Part shown: in pieces, positions 8,129 through 16,624 of the stretch
How the letters are laid out: each line of letters begins with the position of its first letter
Numbering within the stretch: position 1 is the stretch's first letter
Assembly (NCBI GenBank): GCA_033764075.1
Contig: JANRJH010000020.1
Coordinates: 1-64,000, forward strand
Length of the DNA stretch: 64,000 bases
Direction: 5' to 3'
From: M3007 sp033764075
GTDB lineage: Bacteria; Bacteroidota; Bacteroidia; Chitinophagales; Saprospiraceae
Program-made: the position numbers and the translations under genes
The notes under the pieces: generated by a model
Databases searched by the model: none
What the model was told of the DNA's origin: nothing
The model's input: only the letters and a program-made list of their open reading frames with translations

Positions 8129-8989
8129 ATGAAAAAAACACTCTGGATACCCGCTTTAGCCCTTTTGTTTTTCACCGGCGACCGGCTCGCCGGCGGCTGG
8201 CTGCTGAAGCAGATCGATCATAGCCAGTTCCGCTACTCCCGCATGTACTGTGGCGAGGCTGCCGCCGACATCCTTTTGGTGGGCAATTCCCGCGGACTCA
8301 CCTTCTACCAGCCCTACATCGAATCAATCACCGGCAAAAGCACCTTCAACCTCAGCTACAACGGCATGCCGATGGACCTGGCCAAGGTGCTGGTGCAGGA
8401 TTACTTGGATAAATACCCAACCCCGGAGCGCATGGTGGTGGACATCACGACCTGCGACCGCCGGAACGACCAACTGCTCGCCGGCTTCTTGCCCTACGCC
8501 CGGTACTCCGCCCGAATCGACACGCTGATTCAGTCCAGAATGGCCTGGGTGTGGTGGAGTGGACGTTTGTCCAAACTTTTCTGCACCAACAACGAAGTGT
8601 TCCAGCGCGCCCTGTACTACCAAAATCGCAGCGATGAAGACTGGCTGCTCGACCGCGTCATCAACCCCGAACTCGCCCGCGAGCACCTGGATAACCCTCC
8701 GGTCATCAATCCCAACGACTACCTGATCACCCAGCTCCAGGAAATGGTGGCTTATGCCCGCGCCAAAGGCGTTGCCGTCGAGCTGGTCATCGGCCCGTAC
8801 TACCCGGGATACGCCGTTCAGCGACTCGACGACCTCAAAACGGCCATTGAGCAGGCCACAGGCCTCACCGTGCGCGATTACCGGGCGGCACTCACCGACC
8901 CCAGCGGGTTCGGAGACCTGAGCCACCCGAATGTGGCGGGGAGCAAAGTGTATCTGGATATGTTGCGGCGGGATGCTGTGTTTCCGTAA
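8129..8989 (+). CDS. DltD/AlgX-like SGNH-fold protein, partner of the MBOAT protein
   Basis: This 286-residue protein has an N-terminal signal anchor. It contains VGNSRG with S54 as the likely nucleophile and a C-terminal DLSHPN block with D263 and H266, giving a Ser-Asp-His arrangement. It starts 6 bases after the MBOAT stop. In characterised systems (AlgJ/AlgX, DltD) such proteins carry out the periplasmic half of acyl transfer. Overall resemblance to those families is weak, so the role is inferred from the active-site blocks and the position. Confidence 0.7.
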   Translation: MKKTLWIPALALLFFTGDRLAGGWLLKQIDHSQFRYSRMYCGEAAADILLVGNSRGLTFYQPYIESITGKSTFNLSYNGMPMDLAKVLVQDYLDKYPTPERMVVDITTCDRRNDQLLAGFLPYARYSARIDTLIQSRMAWVWWSGRLSKLFCTNNEVFQRALYYQNRSDEDWLLDRVINPELAREHLDNPPVINPNDYLITQLQEMVAYARAKGVAVELVIGPYYPGYAVQRLDDLKTAIEQATGLTVRDYRAALTDPSGFGDLSHPNVAGSKVYLDMLRRDAVFP

Positions 8990-9003
8990 AAAGACCAAAT
9001 CCG

Positions 9004-10122
9004 TTGACCGAAGACCTGCCTCCCTCCGCCGAACGATGGCGCCTCATCCTGGGTCGTGATGCTGATCCGGAAAATGACGTGCCGCTGGACATACATACCC
9101 GCGGCATGGACAAGGTGCTGGAGCAGCTTTACCAGCCGGGCGACCGGCGCGGCGGGCTTGGCGCCTCCAGCCCGGGTGTAAACCGCTGGCTTGGCGACAT
9201 ACGGCGCTATTTCCCCACGCCCGTGGTGCAGGTCATGCAACGCGATGCGCTCGAGCGACTGAACATCACCCGTATGTTGCTGGAGCCCGAACTGCTCGAA
9301 GGGCTGGAGCCCGACGTGCACCTGGCCGGTGCCTTGCTGGCACTCCGCGATGCCATGCCCGACACGACGCGCGAAACCGCCCGGCAGGTGGTGGCCCGGG
9401 TGGTGGCCGATCTGGAAAGAAAGTGGCGTCTGCCCCTGCTCACCGCAGCCCGCAGGGCCCTGCGCAGCCATCGGCGCAGCATGCGGCCGCGGCCGGCCGA
9501 CATTGACTGGCCGCAGACCATTTACCGCAACCTGAAAAATTACCAGCCCGACCTCAAAACGGTGATCCCCGAAAAACTGGTGGGTTTTGCCCGTCAGGGC
9601 CGGGCCCTGCAACGCGTGATCCTGTTGGTAGACCAGAGCGGCTCCATGGCGGCGTCGGTCGTGTACGCGGGTGTGCTGGGCGCTGTGCTGGCCTCCTTGC
9701 CGGCCCTCGACACCCGGTTTGTAGCGTTCGACACGGCTGTGGCCGACCTGAGCGACCGTTTGGGCGAACCGGTTGACCTGCTTTTCGGCATCCAACTCGG
9801 CGGCGGCACCGACATTGGCGGCGCCCTGGGTTACGCACAAACACTGATCGAAAAACCCCGTGAAACCATTCTTTTTCTGGTCAGCGACCTTTACGAAGGT
9901 GGAAGTCGCGCTGCAATGTTGCAGCAGTTTGGGCACATGGTCCGTTCCGGTGTGCGCGTGGTTGCCCTGTTGGCGCTGAGCGACGAGGGCGCGCCGGCGT
10001 ACGACCACGACAACGCCACGGCGCTGGCTGCCATGGGCATACCAGCATTTGCGTGTACGCCGGATGAATTTTCAAATGTGCTGGTCGGTGTGCTCGAGGG
10101 GAACACGCCCGGACGGCGATGA
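9004..10122 (+). CDS. VWA domain protein (CoxE/YehP-like)
   Basis: This 372-residue cytoplasmic protein has a helical N-terminal half (about 30-195) and a von Willebrand A domain with an intact metal-ion site: LLVDQSGSM (D210, S212, S214), then GGGTDIGGA and FLVSDLYEGG. Such proteins usually work with MoxR-type AAA+ ATPases in assembling or activating metal proteins or complexes. No ATPase is next to it; the left neighbour is a polysaccharide gene and the right one is a convergent TPR gene. The start is TTG 9004, since no ATG lies in frame before the conserved part, so the N-terminus is uncertain. Confidence 0.8.
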   Translation: MTEDLPPSAERWRLILGRDADPENDVPLDIHTRGMDKVLEQLYQPGDRRGGLGASSPGVNRWLGDIRRYFPTPVVQVMQRDALERLNITRMLLEPELLEGLEPDVHLAGALLALRDAMPDTTRETARQVVARVVADLERKWRLPLLTAARRALRSHRRSMRPRPADIDWPQTIYRNLKNYQPDLKTVIPEKLVGFARQGRALQRVILLVDQSGSMAASVVYAGVLGAVLASLPALDTRFVAFDTAVADLSDRLGEPVDLLFGIQLGGGTDIGGALGYAQTLIEKPRETILFLVSDLYEGGSRAAMLQQFGHMVRSGVRVVALLALSDEGAPAYDHDNATALAAMGIPAFACTPDEFSNVLVGVLEGNTPGRR

Positions 10123-10134
10123 CGGCCGCAGCGA

Positions 10135-11946
10135 TTACTGTACGGTGTCGCCCCTCAAAATACGGTATCGCTTGCGGGCCTCCACCGCGAATACACTACC
10201 GGAATAGTCGATAAACACCTTTTCGAAAAGCGACTTCGCCTTTTCCTTGTCGTTCAGGTGGGTCTCGTACAAGCCGGCCATGGCGAACAGCGCATTGTCG
10301 GCACGAATACCGTCGGCGTATTTTTCCACCACCTCGCCGTACAGGGCGGCAGCGAGGGCGTAGTCCTGGCGTTTCGTGGCAATCTGGGCCTGCAGGTACA
10401 GGATATCGTCCTGCAGGGCGTGTTCCGGGAAATCCCGACGCAGGGTATCGAGTTTTTTCAGGGCCGCATCGAACTGGTTTTGGTACACCAGCAGTTCGGC
10501 GCCGGCGTACAGCGATATGGCGTCTGCTGTGGTGTCGAGGTTGAGGTTATCCATGATGAATACCGACAGGTCCAACGCGTCGTTGGCGATAAGGCGCGAA
10601 GTAGCGGCCTTGAGGATATTGCATTGGGACTGTGCCCACTCGAAATCGCCGTTGAAGTAGGAGAGCCGCGCATTTTTGAATCGAGCCTCCTGCCCCGGTG
10701 TTTCCTCCTTGAAATCTTTGTCTACCTGGCTGTACAGCAGGGTGCTTTCCCAGATTTCGCCCTGGATTAGGTAATAGTCGGCCAGATCAATCTTGGTACG
10801 GGCGATGTCTTCGGCGGTCAACCCCGGCACTTTCAGCTGGGATTCGAGCAGGGAAACGGCTTTACCGACGTTGTTGAGGTAGAGCGCTTCCAGCTGGGCC
10901 AGTTGGAGCACGATGGGTGCAGTACTCCGGTTGCCGGGGAACCGGGTTAGGAATGCTTCATAGTCTTTTTCCAGGGTTAGCAATTCGGCCTGGGTGTACG
11001 AAAACCCTTCGGTGATCTTCCGGCGCCGGCAGTCCAGGCTGCCCTTAATGGCGGCGAAAAAATACGGGTTATTGATGTTTTGCAGTCCGACGATGTAGTT
11101 GTAGGCCTCTACGGCGGTGTCGTAGTCCTTGGCGTCTGCGGCGGTTTCGGCCAGTTGAAAAATGCGGCGTCCGTTTTCATTGAACTGGCGGTCGAGGGCC
11201 TTGTACTGGCGAAGGGCGCTTTTGTAGTCTTTGGTTTGCACAAAAGACCAGGCCAGGAGTTCGATGAAATCCGGGTTTTCTGTTTTCTGGATGCGTTCGT
11301 AGAGTTGGGCCTGGAGTTCCTCAAAGTCGGCCGGCGAGAGGTACCGGGAAAGCAGCGTCTGAACGGTGCCGGTTTTGGTGGGGTCGTCGGCAATGCTGTT
11401 GAGGTATTGTTCGATCATTTTGCCCGTTTCGCCTTTCCGGCGGTACAGTTCGCCCAGGTTGAAGGCGAAGCGGTTGGGGTCTTTGAGCAGTTGGGCGCCG
11501 GTCTCGTACGTTTTGGTGGCGTAATCGTAGCGACTTTTACCCGTGAACAGGTTGGCCAGGCGGCTGACGGAGTTGAAATCGGGCGGCATGTTTTTGATGG
11601 CCAAATCGTATTGCTCCTCGGCCTCGGGCATACGGCCTGCTTTTTCGAGCAGGGAGCCATAAGTGACGTAGAGTGCGTAGTTGCGCGGCTCTTTTTTGAT
11701 GCGTTTCTTGATCGCCTTGTCGCCGGTGTCGTAGTCTTCCAAGCTGATCAGGCAGTCGATGTAGCGGTTAAAAAAGTACTCGTTCCGGTCGTCCTGCTCC
11801 AGCAGTTGCTGGTAAATGGTCGCCGCCTTGGCGTACTCTCCGTTGATGAAATACTGGTTGGCCAGGTTGGGGTTCTGTGCCTGTACGGGCGCTGTTGCTG
11901 CGAGGCAAGCGATCAGAACCAGGGCAATGTTCGTGCTTATTTTCAT
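10135..11946 (-). CDS. Exported tetratricopeptide repeat protein
   Basis: This protein of about 603 residues begins with a clear signal peptide ending APVQAQ. It is followed by many helix-pair repeats, such as NQYFINGEYAKAATIYQQLL and LFAMAGLYETHLNDKEKAKS, typical of TPRs, along its whole length. It is probably a periplasmic or outer-membrane scaffold; similar proteins in the phylum take part in gliding, secretion or cell-wall complexes, but none can be specified. The open frame extends upstream to 12810, but that part is antisense to aspS; the signal peptide fixes the start at 11946. A perfect -7 element lies at 11988-11995 on the same strand. The gene is divergent from aspS. Confidence 0.85.
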   Translation of the reverse strand: MKISTNIALVLIACLAATAPVQAQNPNLANQYFINGEYAKAATIYQQLLEQDDRNEYFFNRYIDCLISLEDYDTGDKAIKKRIKKEPRNYALYVTYGSLLEKAGRMPEAEEQYDLAIKNMPPDFNSVSRLANLFTGKSRYDYATKTYETGAQLLKDPNRFAFNLGELYRRKGETGKMIEQYLNSIADDPTKTGTVQTLLSRYLSPADFEELQAQLYERIQKTENPDFIELLAWSFVQTKDYKSALRQYKALDRQFNENGRRIFQLAETAADAKDYDTAVEAYNYIVGLQNINNPYFFAAIKGSLDCRRRKITEGFSYTQAELLTLEKDYEAFLTRFPGNRSTAPIVLQLAQLEALYLNNVGKAVSLLESQLKVPGLTAEDIARTKIDLADYYLIQGEIWESTLLYSQVDKDFKEETPGQEARFKNARLSYFNGDFEWAQSQCNILKAATSRLIANDALDLSVFIMDNLNLDTTADAISLYAGAELLVYQNQFDAALKKLDTLRRDFPEHALQDDILYLQAQIATKRQDYALAAALYGEVVEKYADGIRADNALFAMAGLYETHLNDKEKAKSLFEKVFIDYSGSVFAVEARKRYRILRGDTVQ

Positions 11947-11987
11947 GGGATAAAAAGAGTGGCGCCTCGCGCGGCAGAGGCGGGCTG

Positions 11988-11995
11988 CAAAAATA
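11988..11995 (-). promoter_or_regulatory. -7 promoter element for the TPR gene
   Basis: On the minus strand this reads TATTTTTG, a perfect match to TAnnTTTG, 41 bases before the chosen start. Confidence 0.55.
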
Positions 11996-12038
11996 CCGGA
12001 AAATAACGCACAATACCGTGCCGATGTTTCACGTCGCT

Positions 12039-12046
12039 TACCTTTG
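12039..12046 (+). promoter_or_regulatory. -7 promoter element for aspS
   Basis: TACCTTTG matches TAnnTTTG perfectly and lies 35 bases upstream of the aspS ATG. It is about 43 bases from the minus-strand TPR promoter, so the two divergent promoters share a compact region. Confidence 0.6.
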
Positions 12047-12081
12047 CATGCCCGTGAACCTTGAACTTTTAACCATTTACC

Positions 12082-13839
12082 ATGTACCGCACGCACACCT
12101 GTGGCGCCCTGCGCGCCGAACACATCGGACAAACCGTCACCCTGGCCGGTTGGGCGGCCATTATTCGCGACAAGGGCTCCATCCTGTGGATCGACCTGCG
12201 CGACCGCTACGGCATCACCCAACTGGTGTTTGACGAAGCGTATACGCCGGCCGATTTGTTTGCCCTCGCCCGCACGGTTGGCCGCGAATTTGTGCTGCAA
12301 GCCACCGGCGAAGTGATTGAGCGCGCATCCAAAACCAACAAGATACCCACTGGCGACATCGAGCTCAAGGTCACCGAACTGCGCATCCTCAACGCAGCCC
12401 AGACGCCGCCGTTCACCATTCAGGACGATACCGACGGCGGCGACGAGCTCCGCATGCAGTACCGATACCTCGACCTGCGCCGCCAGGCCGTGCAGAAAAA
12501 CCTGCTGTTCCGCAGCAACCTGGCGATCGAAACCCGCAAGTACCTCGCTGAAGCAGGGTTTGCCGAGATCGAAACACCTTTTCTCATCAAAAGCACGCCC
12601 GAAGGTGCGCGCGACTTCGTGGTGCCCTCGCGCATGAACCCCGGCCAGTTCTACGCCCTGCCGCAGAGCCCCCAAACGTTCAAGCAAATCCTGATGGTGG
12701 CCGGCTTCGACCGCTACTTCCAGATCGTCAAGTGCTTCCGCGACGAAGACCTGCGCGCCGACCGCCAGCCCGAGTTCACGCAGATCGACTGCGAAATGGC
12801 GTTTGTGCACCAGGAGGATATCCTCAATACTTTCGAGGGGCTAACCAAACACCTCTTTCAAACAGTGCTGGGCATTGCGCTATCCGAATTCCCGCGCATG
12901 CTGTACGACGACGCCTTGCGTCTGTACGGCTCCGACAAGCCCGACCTGCGCTTCGGCATGGCGTTTGTCGATCTGGCGCACCTGGCCAAAGGCCACGGAT
13001 TTCCAGTATTCGATCAGGCGGAGGCAGTGCTGGCCATCTGCGCAACCGGCTGCGCCGGTTACTCGCGCAAGCAGCTCGACGAGCTCACCGAGTGGGTCAA
13101 GCGCCCGCAGATCGGCGCCAAAGGCCTGGTGTACGCGCGCTGGGAGGAAGACGGCAGCGTGAAATCGTCGGTCGACAAGTTTTTCGACGAGAACGCCCTG
13201 AAACAGTGGATGGCCGAGGCCGGGGCCAAGCCCGGCGACCTGCTGCTCATCCTGGCCGGCGAGGAGGAAAAAACGCGCAAGCAACTCGGCGAGCTGCGCC
13301 TGGAAATGGGCAACCGGCTGGGCCTGCGTGACCCCCAAACGTTCAAGCCGCTCTGGGTGCTCGACTTCCCCCTGCTGGAGTGGGATGAGGACGCCGCTCG
13401 CTTCTTCGCCATGCACCACCCCTTTACTTCGCCCAAGCCCGGCGACATTGAAAAAATGGACAGCAACGATCCCGAGGTACTCAAAAGCATACGCGCCGAT
13501 GCGTACGACCTGGTCATCAACGGGGTGGAGATCGGCGGCGGCTCCATCCGGATTCACGACCGCAGCCTGCAGTCGCGCAACTTCCGCCTGCTCGGCTTCA
13601 CCGAAGAGGAGGCCGCAGCGCAATTCGGCTTCCTGCTCGGCGCATTTGAGTACGGCGCGCCGCCCCACGGGGGCCTTGCGTTTGGTTTCGACCGCCTGAA
13701 CGCCGTGATGAACGGCGTAAACAACATCCGCGACTTCATCGCGTTCCCGAAAAACAACCAGGGAAGGGATATGATGATTGAGGCGCCGAGTGCGATTGCG
13801 GAGGCGCAGTTGAAAGAATTGGGGATCAAGCTCCAGTAG
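12082..13839 (+). CDS. aspS: Aspartyl-tRNA synthetase
   Basis: This cytoplasmic class II synthetase charges tRNA-Asp. At 585 residues it has the normal bacterial length. The OB-fold anticodon domain is N-terminal (GWAAIIRDKGSILWIDLRD). The catalytic core shows ETPFLIKSTPEGARDF, motif 2 FRDEDLRADRQPEF, the bacterial GAD insertion in the middle, and motif 3 GLAFGFDRL near the C-terminus. MYRTHTCG is a typical bacterial AspRS start. Whether it also charges tRNA-Asn cannot be told here. Confidence 0.98.
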   Translation: MYRTHTCGALRAEHIGQTVTLAGWAAIIRDKGSILWIDLRDRYGITQLVFDEAYTPADLFALARTVGREFVLQATGEVIERASKTNKIPTGDIELKVTELRILNAAQTPPFTIQDDTDGGDELRMQYRYLDLRRQAVQKNLLFRSNLAIETRKYLAEAGFAEIETPFLIKSTPEGARDFVVPSRMNPGQFYALPQSPQTFKQILMVAGFDRYFQIVKCFRDEDLRADRQPEFTQIDCEMAFVHQEDILNTFEGLTKHLFQTVLGIALSEFPRMLYDDALRLYGSDKPDLRFGMAFVDLAHLAKGHGFPVFDQAEAVLAICATGCAGYSRKQLDELTEWVKRPQIGAKGLVYARWEEDGSVKSSVDKFFDENALKQWMAEAGAKPGDLLLILAGEEEKTRKQLGELRLEMGNRLGLRDPQTFKPLWVLDFPLLEWDEDAARFFAMHHPFTSPKPGDIEKMDSNDPEVLKSIRADAYDLVINGVEIGGGSIRIHDRSLQSRNFRLLGFTEEEAAAQFGFLLGAFEYGAPPHGGLAFGFDRLNAVMNGVNNIRDFIAFPKNNQGRDMMIEAPSAIAEAQLKELGIKLQ

Positions 13840-13867
13840 GTGTGTTTTCCCGGCTTTCGCAGCCTGG

Positions 13868-15151
13868 TTACGGGATGCCGACAGCCGCGATCAGCACCTT
13901 GTCGATCTTGCTCTTGTCCATGTCTACAATCTCAAAACGGTAGCCCTCGGCTTCGAAGTGGTCGCCGGTGTTGGGAATGTCGTTCAGGCGGTAAAAAATG
14001 TAGCCGGCGAGGGTGGAGTAGTCGGCGTCGGGGTCGTCAAACTCTTTTATGGACACGATGTCGCGCAGCTCATCGATGGGCGTGGTGCCCTCCACGAGCC
14101 AGGTGCCATCTTCGCGGGTGACGATGTTGGGCTCTTCGGTGTCGTCCATGTCGGGCAGGGCGCCAAAGATATTTTCCGTCAGGTCGTGCAGGGTAATGAT
14201 GCCCTGGGTGGAGCCGTATTCATCGACCACCACGGCGAAGTAGTTACGTTCCTTGCGGAAGCGCTCCAGTATCTTGAGGGCGTTCATGCTTTCCGGCACA
14301 AAAAGCGGCTGGGTGAGTATTTGCTGGATGTTGAAGCCCGGTTTCTGGTAATTTTCGATGTAGTCGCGCAGTTTGACGACGCCGAGGATGTTTTCAATGG
14401 TGTCGTCGCACACCAGGAACTTGGTGTAACCGCTTTCGCGCAGGATGCGCTCGTTCTCGGCGGTGTCGGCGTTGATGTCGAGCCACTCCACGTCGTTGCG
14501 GTGGGTCATGATGGTGTAGGCATCGCGGTCGGCAAAGCGGAATACATTGCGGATGTACTCGCTTTCCTGTTCTTCAATGATGCCTTGCTGGTTGGCCATT
14601 TTGACCATCAACTTGATTTCTTCCTCGGAGATGCTGTCCTGTGTGTTGGGCTTGATGAACAGCATGCGCATAAACAGCTTCGTCGACCAGCTCAGAAACG
14701 CCGAAATAGGGCCTGTAATGCGGGTGATGAGCAGCATGGCCGGCGCGAAGGTGATGGCCAGCGATTCGGCGTACTGAATGGCGATGTATTTGGGCGCCAG
14801 CTCGCCGATGATCAGCGAGAGGTAGGTGATGACGGTGACAACGACCGAAATGGAGATTTGCTCTGCATACGGCGCCAGGTAGGTGATGCGAAGAAATAAC
14901 GGCTCCAGATAGTGCCCGATGGCCACGCCACCGTAGGCGCCCTCCACGATGCTGATCAGGGTGATGCCGATCTGCATGGCCGACAGGTAGTTGTCGATGT
15001 TGTCAAGCAAGCCCAGCGCAATAGCGGCATTTACGCTGCCCTTGTCTTTCTCGTTTTCAAGTCTGGAACGTTTGGCCGTGAGGAGGGCGATCTCGCCCAG
15101 CACCAGAAAACCGTGGAGGACGATGAGAATAAGAATTATCGCAATTTCCAT
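13868..15151 (-). CDS. Hemolysin-family CNNM/CBS/CorC protein
   Basis: This 427-residue inner membrane protein has a CNNM (DUF21) region with three to four helices (about 1-200), a pair of CBS domains (about 205-330, with VVVDEYGSTQGIITLHDLTE) and a C-terminal CorC/HlyC domain (about 345-427). The family is linked to magnesium or cobalt transport and stress resistance; the old hemolysin name is misleading. A perfect -7 element, TACCTTTG on the minus strand at 15163-15170, lies 12 bases before the ATG. It converges with aspS with 28 bases between stops. Confidence 0.9.
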   Translation of the reverse strand: MEIAIILILIVLHGFLVLGEIALLTAKRSRLENEKDKGSVNAAIALGLLDNIDNYLSAMQIGITLISIVEGAYGGVAIGHYLEPLFLRITYLAPYAEQISISVVVTVITYLSLIIGELAPKYIAIQYAESLAITFAPAMLLITRITGPISAFLSWSTKLFMRMLFIKPNTQDSISEEEIKLMVKMANQQGIIEEQESEYIRNVFRFADRDAYTIMTHRNDVEWLDINADTAENERILRESGYTKFLVCDDTIENILGVVKLRDYIENYQKPGFNIQQILTQPLFVPESMNALKILERFRKERNYFAVVVDEYGSTQGIITLHDLTENIFGALPDMDDTEEPNIVTREDGTWLVEGTTPIDELRDIVSIKEFDDPDADYSTLAGYIFYRLNDIPNTGDHFEAEGYRFEIVDMDKSKIDKVLIAAVGIP

Positions 15152-15162
15152 ATATTACGGCG

Positions 15163-15170
15163 CAAAGGTA
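15163..15170 (-). promoter_or_regulatory. -7 promoter element for the CNNM/CorC gene
   Basis: The minus strand reads TACCTTTG, a perfect TAnnTTTG match, with only 11-12 bases to the start codon. The leader would be very short. Confidence 0.55.
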
Positions 15171-15274
15171 TTGGTTGGGCGGCAAATGCACGCATTTTTT
15201 ATCCGTATTATCCGACAGGTTTGTTAAAATTTGTTAAAAATTTTAAATGGCTTTGCAAAAATGAAATATGCCCT

Positions 15275-15282
15275 TATTTTTG
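15275..15282 (+). promoter_or_regulatory. -7 promoter element for the ECF sigma factor gene
   Basis: TATTTTTG matches TAnnTTTG. It lies about 120 bases before the sigma factor start, within a very AT-rich stretch, so the leader would be long. Confidence 0.45.
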
Positions 15283-15402
15283 GGCTGCCTTTTTAGGAAA
15301 GGCTTCTGTTCATCCAACTAAAAATCTTTCGCGTATCGACAGTACCTGTACACCTTACTAAACAATTCTGTTTACCAGGTTAATCAGCAAAACCGTTTGC
15401 TC

Positions 15403-15984
15403 ATGCAGGTCATGTCGTTGCTCAACGATCAAGAGCTTATCGCTCGCTATGTGGATGGAGATGAACAAGCCTTCGAGGTACTCCTCTCCCGTTACAAGTC
15501 GAAAATTTACACGTCCATTTACCTGTTCGTAAAAGATCAGGCATTGGCGGAGGATATTTTCCAGGAGGTCTTCATCAAAATCATTGACACGCTGCGCCGC
15601 GGCAAGTACAACCACGAAGGAAAATTCGTGCAGTGGGCCATGCGCATCGCTTACAACATGTGTGTGGACTACCACCGCCGCCACAAGCGTCGGGCCCAGG
15701 TCAACCCCTCCGATGACTTCGACATTTTTGACGTGCTGCGCCTTAGCGACGACGGTCCCGATACCCTGATTATGCGCAGCGAAACGCACCAGCGCATCCG
15801 TCGACTGGTGGACGCCCTGCCGCCCGAGCAGCGCGAGGTGGTGATTCTGCGCCACTACGCAGACATGAGCTTTAAGGAAATCGCCTCGCTCACCCGCGTG
15901 AGCATCAACACTGCCCTCGGCCGTATGCGGTACGCGCTCATCAACATCCGGAAGATGATGCATGAGCGGGAGGTGGCGCTCTGA
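15403..15984 (+). CDS. ECF-type RNA polymerase sigma factor
   Basis: This sigma-70 family protein of about 193 residues has region 2 (FEVLLSRYKSKIYTSIYLFVKDQALAEDI and QWAMRIAYNMCVDYHRR) and region 4 (LPPEQREVVILRHYADMSFKEIASLTRVSINTALGRMRYA). It directs transcription from a specific promoter set. ATG 15412 (MSLLNDQELI) is an equally plausible start. No anti-sigma factor gene follows; downstream is the hairpin-flanked GxxExxY gene, which may have separated the gene from an original partner. Its regulon cannot be deduced. Confidence 0.9.
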   Translation: MQVMSLLNDQELIARYVDGDEQAFEVLLSRYKSKIYTSIYLFVKDQALAEDIFQEVFIKIIDTLRRGKYNHEGKFVQWAMRIAYNMCVDYHRRHKRRAQVNPSDDFDIFDVLRLSDDGPDTLIMRSETHQRIRRLVDALPPEQREVVILRHYADMSFKEIASLTRVSINTALGRMRYALINIRKMMHEREVAL

Positions 15985-15986
15985 TC

Positions 15987-16104
15987 AATCCGTTTTGGTC
16001 TGTGTTCGCGTAGCGATCCGTTTAATCTGTGTTCCATTCCGCTTGTTTCGCAAATGGAACACAGATTAAACGGATCGCTGAGCGAACACGGATTAGCGCG
16101 GATT
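15987..16104. repeat. Long imperfect hairpin repeat, left side of the GxxExxY gene
   Basis: Arm 15987-16038 pairs with arm 16053-16104 around a 14-base loop. The inner 27 bases of the arms are a perfect inverted match (AGCGATCCGTTTAATCTGTG and the seven bases that follow). The outer parts diverge. The right arm contains the stop codon of the minus-strand gene at 16093-16095. The same core occurs at 16505-16617 on the other side of that gene. Confidence 0.85.
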
Positions 16105-16482
16105 TTTTAAATGATTGTGGAATATTTTCCGTTTAAATTCCGGTTTTTTGCCGAAATTGAGCAATAGTCCAACCTCTTGTCGTGTTCCCCTGAGGTAATT
16201 TATCAATTGATGCTCAAAATCGGAAACGATGTATTCGGTTGCTTTCAACTCTATAATGATTTTGCCTTCTACTACCAAATCGGCGAAGTATTCTCCCACC
16301 TCTTTCCCCCTAAAATATACTTTGATTTGCTTTTGCGCCTCTACCGTCAATCCATCCGATATTAGCGCGTGAAACATGGCATTTTGATATACCTTTTCCA
16401 AAAAACCGTAACCAAGTTCATTATACACATCGTAGTAAATCCGCAAGATGCGGTCTGTCAACTCTTTGTGAAGGAGTTCCAT
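16093..16482 (-). CDS. GxxExxY family protein (PD-(D/E)XK nuclease-like fold)
   Basis: This 129-residue protein carries the name-giving motif GFLEKVY (G26, E29, Y32) and a PD-(D/E)XK-like core: ADLVVEGKIIIELKA with D68, E78 and K80. The acidic and lysine residues expected for nuclease chemistry are present. The biological function of the family is not established. The gene is clearly more AT-rich than the sigma factor and hisS genes beside it, which suggests transfer. It sits between two long hairpins with the same core sequence, and its last codons (NPR) and stop are made by the repeat itself. Gene and repeats may have moved together. Confidence 0.85.
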   Translation of the reverse strand: MELLHKELTDRILRIYYDVYNELGYGFLEKVYQNAMFHALISDGLTVEAQKQIKVYFRGKEVGEYFADLVVEGKIIIELKATEYIVSDFEHQLINYLRGTRQEVGLLLNFGKKPEFKRKIFHNHLKNPR

Positions 16483-16504
16483 AGTGAAGCGTGTTTTGTT
16501 AAAA

Positions 16505-16617
16505 AATCCGTTTAAATCCGTGTTCGCGCAGTGATCCGTTTAATCCGTGTTCTATTTGCGCAACAAAAGAAATAGAACACAGATTAAACGGATCGCTGCG
16601 CGAACACGGATTTAAAC
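16505..16617. repeat. Long imperfect hairpin repeat, right side of the GxxExxY gene
   Basis: Arm 16510-16557 pairs with 16570-16617 with two mismatches around a 12-base loop. The arms carry the same units as the left hairpin, AATCCGTGTTCGCG and GATCCGTTTAATC(C/T)GTGTTC. The element ends 7 bases before the hisS stop codon and begins 22 bases upstream of the nuclease-like gene's start, so it covers that gene's upstream region. Confidence 0.85.
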
Positions 16618-16624
16618 AACGAAA

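Noticed and set aside
10135..12810. 891-residue minus-strand open frame
   Set aside because: The signal peptide at 11946 marks the true TPR gene start; the rest is antisense to aspS.
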